A DNA stretch of 25,413 nucleotides from CAZVXI01 sp964631295 (lineage in GTDB: Bacteria; Planctomycetota; Phycisphaerae; Phycisphaerales; SM1A02). Below are positions 23,901 to 25,413 of this stretch, in pieces. Position numbers and translations under genes: made by a program. The notes under the pieces were generated by a model. The model was not told where the DNA came from. It ran no database searches and saw only the letters and a list, made by a program, of their open reading frames with translations. The stretch's first letter is position 1. Every line of letters starts with the position of its first letter. The stretch is taken from positions 1 to 25,413 of the forward strand of contig CAZVXI010000032.1 in the NCBI GenBank assembly GCA_964631295.1, given 5' to 3'.

Positions 23901-24377
23901 TTATGCCTCAACGGGCTTGATGCTGCGCAACTCCTGCGTTTCGCGCGGGCGATCGGATGAGTCGCACGACGTTGCGGCGATTGCGCGAACCGCTTCCATT
24001 CCTTCAACAACCTGCCCGAATGCCGTGTACTGGCCATCCAGATGCTGGCAATGGTCCCGGCCGAGGCAAATGAAGAACTGGCTTCCGGCCGAATCTGGAT
24101 CCTGTGATCGCGCCATCGACAGTGTGCCTTCGACGTGCTCGCGATCGTTGAACTCCGAATCGACGTTGTAGCCGGGCCCGCCGGTGCCGTCACCGCGCGG
24201 ACAACCGCCCTGAATGACGAAGTTGGGGATGATCCGGTGAAACGTCAGATCGTCATAAAAGCCCTCCGTGCCGAGCTTCAAGAAGTTCGCGACATGGTTG
24301 GGCGCGACATCGTCCCAGAGTTCGACGGTGATGTCGCCATGATTCGTGGCAATAACGGCTTTGGGATAGTCAGACAT
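23901..24377 (-). CDS. Cyclophilin-type peptidyl-prolyl cis-trans isomerase
   Basis: A 158-residue single-domain cyclophilin that speeds cis-trans isomerisation at Xaa-Pro bonds. FHRIIPNFVIQGG carries the catalytic Arg and Gln of the family, MARSQDPDSAGSQFFICLG is the next conserved block and HLDGQYTAFGQVVEG the last. There is no signal peptide, so it is cytoplasmic. Length fits bacterial PpiB-type enzymes (about 160). It starts 55 bases after the upstream cyclophilin gene on the same strand and is probably co-transcribed. The N-terminus MSDYPKAVIATNHGDI is as expected, so the ATG at 24377 is secure. Confidence 0.95.
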   Translation of the reverse strand: MSDYPKAVIATNHGDITVELWDDVAPNHVANFLKLGTEGFYDDLTFHRIIPNFVIQGGCPRGDGTGGPGYNVDSEFNDREHVEGTLSMARSQDPDSAGSQFFICLGRDHCQHLDGQYTAFGQVVEGMEAVRAIAATSCDSSDRPRETQELRSIKPVEA

Positions 24378-24432
24378 GCATGCAGTTTCCGTTTTGGGTG
24401 TGCGTTTGTGACGAAATGGTAGGCCCTACGCA

Positions 24433-25413
24433 CTATCGATCCACGCGCCCGGGCTGGCCCGGCGGCGTGCGCGTCTTCTCCTGTGCGCGGTGCATGTCAA
24501 GTCGACCGACACCCGGCTTGCGCGGCGATGCTGGTTCGAGCGACGTGCTCGTGATGACGGGCGGGTCGGCCGGCCTGCCCCGGCGTACATCGGCGAGTTC
24601 AACATTTGCGATCGCGTTGAGGGTTTCTGCACCATCAACAAGTTCTCCAAACGCGCAATATTGTACATCGAGCCGGGCGGTTCCTTCGCGCGAAAGACAC
24701 ACGAAGAACTGCGTGCCGGCCGAGTCCGGATCGTTCGAGCGCGCCATCGAGATCACGCCGAAGTCGTGCGCCAGATCGCTCGGCTCAATCGGAAGCCAGT
24801 AGCCTGCATTGCCTTCACCGGTTGCGCTGGGATCCCCTGCCTGAATGACGAACGGCAGTCCCTGTCGATCAAGCGGGACGATGCGATGAAAAATCACATC
24901 GCGGTAGAAGCCACCCGCGCAAAGTTGTCTGAAGTTCCAAACGGTATTGGGCGCAGCATCGGGTCGCATTGCAAAGCGCATTGTGCCATGCGTCGTTTCC
25001 ATGGAAATATCTTCATCCAGATACATCCGCACCCCCGTCATAACGCGGCGCGGGGCCGGCTTCGATTCCTCTGCGGGCTGCTGGGAGTCAGCGTCATCGC
25101 GCGCCTCATTGGTGTCGCGCGATCGAGTTGCCTCGCGGTCGGCGGCGCTGCGCCAACCGATGATCTTTGTGTATGACGCGCCCCCGCCCGGGCGCGTCGC
25201 CTGCTCGGTGACCGGCACCATGCGTGAGAGCATTGGTTGAACCACAAGCGATGCCCCGACCGGCTCATCATCATCCAGAAGGCATTGCAGGTACGCCGCT
25301 TCCTGCAGTTCCCATATTTCAGGCATGATCTCCGCGAGATCGACCAGGCCCGGGCGCACCGCCCCCGCCAATGCGATCATCGTGCCGTCGTCCGCGAGCA
25401 GCGCGAGCTGCAG
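24433..25413 (-). CDS. Large cyclophilin-type isomerase, 5' end outside window
   Basis: At least 326 residues; the frame is open to the window edge, so the ATG at 25380 is likely internal. The cyclophilin domain occupies about residues 130-290: GTMRFAMRPDAAPNTVWNF, then FHRIVPLDRQGLPFVIQAGD, with a short insertion between FHRIVP and FVIQ compared with the neighbouring gene, and SMARSNDPDSAGTQFF. A hydrophilic linker rich in Arg, Asp and Glu (about 85-120) precedes it. The first 80 residues (LVDLAEIMPEIWELQEAAYL) are helical and not recognised. A Pro/Arg-rich tail of about 40 residues follows. A signal peptide, if any, lies beyond the edge. Its catalytic residues look intact. It heads a two-gene cyclophilin run. 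Confidence 0.9.
   Translation of the reverse strand: MQLALLADDGTMIALAGAVRPGLVDLAEIMPEIWELQEAAYLQCLLDDDEPVGASLVVQPMLSRMVPVTEQATRPGGGASYTKIIGWRSAADREATRSRDTNEARDDADSQQPAEESKPAPRRVMTGVRMYLDEDISMETTHGTMRFAMRPDAAPNTVWNFRQLCAGGFYRDVIFHRIVPLDRQGLPFVIQAGDPSATGEGNAGYWLPIEPSDLAHDFGVISMARSNDPDSAGTQFFVCLSREGTARLDVQYCAFGELVDGAETLNAIANVELADVRRGRPADPPVITSTSLEPASPRKPGVGRLDMHRAQEKTRTPPGQPGRVDR

Noticed and set aside
1..25413. Possible CRISPR array, insertion sequence or prophage.
   Set aside because: No spaced direct repeats, transposase, integrase or phage structural gene was found; tRNA flanks show no duplicated attachment site.

Overview
The window looks like a chromosomal piece of a high-GC bacterium of the phylum Planctomycetota, most probably a Phycisphaerae relative. 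The grounds are a secreted protease ending in the dockerin-like repeat tail seen in that group (GDIDGDGDVDLADLL), a squalene-hopene cyclase, a one-piece tmRNA whose tag reads ANPQYALAA, and mixed gene orientation with few long operons. I see no mobile element, phage gene or CRISPR array. The assignment is inference from protein style, not a search result.

Left part (1-6235, all + strand): the 3' half of malate dehydrogenase; a carboxymuconolactone decarboxylase/AhpD-like protein; a strong terminator and a structured, unassigned stretch; coaD; then a compact lipid-type set of hotdog dehydratase, long acyl carrier protein and second hotdog dehydratase. An asparagine-synthetase-like enzyme without an N-terminal glutaminase Cys follows, then a PilZ-domain protein. 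coaD makes the precursor of the phosphopantetheine arm that the carrier protein needs. The carrier protein sits between two related dehydratases with no ketosynthase beside it. This is the most interesting locus in the window.

Middle (6236-14602): ssrA (tmRNA) with its own promoter, convergent with squalene-hopene cyclase (- strand). A FIST-domain sensor gene diverges from the cyclase and is followed by an M16 peptidase and a small Cys/His-rich membrane protein. On the - strand come a metallo-beta-lactamase-fold hydrolase and a two-gene operon of a Fur-family regulator with a small zinc-ribbon membrane protein. A SAM-dependent methyltransferase diverges from fur, and a tRNA-Leu(UAA) follows on the - strand.

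Right part (14603-25413): two large exported peptidases on the - strand, an S9 prolyl-oligopeptidase-type enzyme with an inserted beta domain and a multidomain trypsin-like protease with a P domain. Then come tRNA-Cys(GCA), a CsgG-like lipoprotein diverging from an exported protein built of two copies of an unrecognised domain, and two cyclophilin-type peptidyl-prolyl isomerases, the outer one cut by the window edge. Many genes have clear Shine-Dalgarno sites, several with GTG starts. Others (coaD, the FIST gene, both dehydratases) have none, and coaD has a promoter so close that its mRNA may be leaderless.
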